Source: Kiritimatiellia bacterium
GTDB taxonomy: Bacteria; Verrucomicrobiota; Kiritimatiellia; JAFGHX01
NCBI GenBank assembly: GCA_016929905.1
Contig: JAFGHX010000005.1
Location: 1 to 48,313 of the forward strand
Reading direction: 5' to 3'
DNA length: 48,313 nt
Shown here: positions 42,401 through 45,400 of the stretch, piece by piece
Position numbering within the stretch: the first letter of the stretch is position 1
Layout of the letters: each line of letters starts with the position of its first letter
The notes under the pieces: model-generated
Seen by the model: the letters and a program-made list of their open reading frames with translations, nothing else
What the model was told of the DNA's origin: nothing
Databases searched by the model: none
Program-made: the position numbers and the translations under genes

Positions 42401-45400
42401 CGTAGTTCAGGCGGCGGCCGATGTAGAACAGGTCGTTCGTGCCGCCGGCCACATCCGAGGCGATCGCCTCGGCGTACGGCTCGTTGCTGAAGGCGACGCC
42501 GTCGATGTAGAGCGTCCAACTCGCCCCGTCGACGGAGGCGGCCATGTACCACCAGCCGTTGGTCGGCACGATGTCCTCGGCAATGCGATAGACGTCCGTG
42601 CCCGTGGCGGCGGCGCCGATGTTGAGCTTCAGGTAGAACCCGTCCTTATCGTTCGTGTCGTGCTTCGCGTGGCCGAGCATGTAAAACTCGTCGTTGTAGG
42701 CCGGGGCCTTGACCATGATCGCCGGGTACAGCTCCGTCGAGCCGCCCGCCTGGTCGATCCGGCCGTAGGCTTCGAGCGTGAGCTGCGCGGTGATGTCCAA
42801 CGCGTCGCCGCGTTCGGGCGGCACGTCGATGAAGCAGTTCGTCTGCGGGAAATCGATCCCGCCGCCCAGCGGCGTGTCGATCGACTCCAGGCTGAACCCG
42901 GCCGTCACGTTGCTCACGTTCCCGTGGCAGGCGTTCGTGGTCGAGTCCAGCACCTGCGGGGCGGCGGCGCCGAGGTCGTCGCCCAGATGCCAGACGGCCT
43001 TGAAGTTCTCGTTCCACACCCCGCCTGCGTCTTCCTGCGACTCCGTGACCCCCACGTTGCCGTAGTACAGGTAAATGACCGTGTCTTCCTCGTGGCGCAA
43101 CACGGGGATCCGGACCCAGCCGAGCCAGGTGCCGGCGTCGATATCGAATTCTTCGACCTCGTGCTCGATCCGGTTCCCGCCGCCCTCGTCGGCGAAGACC
43201 ATGTCGTACCCGTTCGTGCTGTACAGCCGGCCGCCGTCCTCCAGCTTGCGCAGGTCGCCGTCCGAAAGGCTGATCAGCGCCGGGAAGTTCACCAGGCTCT
43301 CGCTCCCGACCACCCTGTCCTTGTCCAGCACGATCCGCTTTCGGTACAGGTAGCCCTCGTGCCACTGCACGCTGGCCTGCTCGACCGTGCCGGTGGCGTA
43401 GAAGCCCGCCGGGTCGACCTGGTTGGTGTAGCTGGTCATGATCCAGTCGGCGGAACGCGGGATGTCGCTGCCGCGCACTTCGTCGAGCTTGCCGTCCCAG
43501 CTCGTCTCACTGCCGTTGAACGCGGATGAGCTGTTCAACCCGCCGATCCCCGGGTCGTTGGTGTGCTCGTCGGTGACCGTACCGTGCGTGGTGTTGCTTT
43601 CCAGAATGCCGTTGATGTACAGAAGCATGGCGCCGTTGGTGAACACGCCGGCTACGTGCGCCGTCTCGCCGCTGCCCGGGAACGTGGTGACCGAGGGCAG
43701 TTCGACCGTTGTGTCGCTCTGCCGCACGGCGAACACGATCTTGTCGGTCGTGTTGTCGTAGCCGAGCGCGATGCCGTGCGTGGAGCCGCCCGCCTCCAAG
43801 ATCACACTCTTGCCGGAACTCGCCTCCACGCTTACCCAGGCGGACCACGTCTGGTTCGTGAAGGAGTCCTTCCAGATGCTGTCGGCCGAGTTGCCGGGAG
43901 TCAGGCGGTTGCCCGTCCCGCCGGCGATGCTGATTGCGCCGTCGATCTGGAGCGTCTCGTCCTGCGTCACCGTGCCGGTCACCGTCGCGTCGTGTGCGTT
44001 GGTCGTGCTGTCGGCGTGCGTGCCGCTCGTCTCGGACAGATGGAAGACCGCCTTGTAGTTCGCGTCCCAGACGGCATGGACGTTCTCCTGCGACGCACTC
44101 ACGTGCGGGTTCCCGAAGTACAGATAGATCGTCGTGTCCGTGTCGTGGTCCAGCAGCGGGATGCGCACCCAGGCGATCACCTCGCCGCTCGAGCCGGTGA
44201 ACCGCTCGAGCTCGTGATCGAGCCGGGCGAGGCCGTCCTCGCTCGTGAAGAGCAGGTCGTAGCCCGCGTCGCTGCAGACGTAGCCGCCGGACGCCGCCGC
44301 GCGCAGGGCCGGGTCCGTCAGGCTGACCAGGGCCGGGAAGTCGGTCAGGTCCGACGCGCCGCTCACTTTGTCCGCGTCGAGCGTGATCGCGATCCGGCGC
44401 AGGAACCCGCTGCGCCAATGCGTGGTGTCGTTGTCGGTGATCGTGTAGGTGTAGGTCGTGTTGGCGCCGAGTACCGCGTTGGTGCTCGCGTTCGAGAGCG
44501 TGACGACCACCGTCTCGCTCGGTTCCTGCACCGCGTCGTCCGTGATCACGAGCGTCAGGTTCGTCGCCACGGCGCCGGCCGCGAGGGTCGCGGTGCCCGC
44601 CTCCAGCGTGTAGTCCGTCCCGCTCGCGGCGGAGCCGCCGGTCACCGCGTAGTCGACCGTCACGTCCGCGGCCGTGTCGTCCGAGAGCGAGACCTCGATC
44701 AGGACCGGCGAGCTGCTCTCCGGCCCGCTCGAGCCGGTCGCGGTGAACTGGACGGTGGGCGGCGTGCTCGGCGCGGCTTCCGTGGTGGCCACGACCACGA
44801 ATTCCGCGGGTACGGCCATGTTCGTGTGGCAGGTCGCCAGCCAGCCGGCGGAGCGGATGATATCCGAGAACCGCACCTCGTCGAGCCGCCCGTAGAACGG
44901 GTAGCGCGTGATAGTGAAATTTGCACCGAGCTCGATCCGCGTCGTGTCCGTTTCCGGGCTGCCGCTCGGGCCCGTGCCTGTCGTGCCGGTGGCGGCCCCG
45001 TTGATGTACACGGCGGCATCGTTCGCCGTGGAACTGCGATCGTAACTGTAGGCCACGTGCTGCCAGACGCCCGTCTGAATGGTGCCGGCGGCGGTGTTCC
45101 AGTAGCCGCCGCCCCCGTCCCAGCGGTGGTAGAGCTGCAGCCAGACCGCCCCGGCCGTGGCCTTCAGGCCCCACCAGTGATGGTCGTAGAAGATCGCCGA
45201 TAGATTGTTCACGCCGTCGATCGCGTCCGGATGAATCCACACGGAGACCGTACGGAAGTCGCTTTCGTCCCGGTCGAGTTCGGTCGAGCCGGGCAACCAC
45301 ACGCCGTCGGTGTTGCTGTCGAAATACAGGGCGCCCGCGACCGGGCCCGCCTGTTGGTCCGCCTCGACCATCGGCGCTCGGAACTCGCCGTGGTTCGTCC

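Noticed and set aside
37434..43529. Plus-strand open frame of 2,031 codons, and similar ones at 31374-35540, 43563-45203 and 45231-48107
   Set aside because: Same register shadow of the giant gene with the same composition; no start context or domain.
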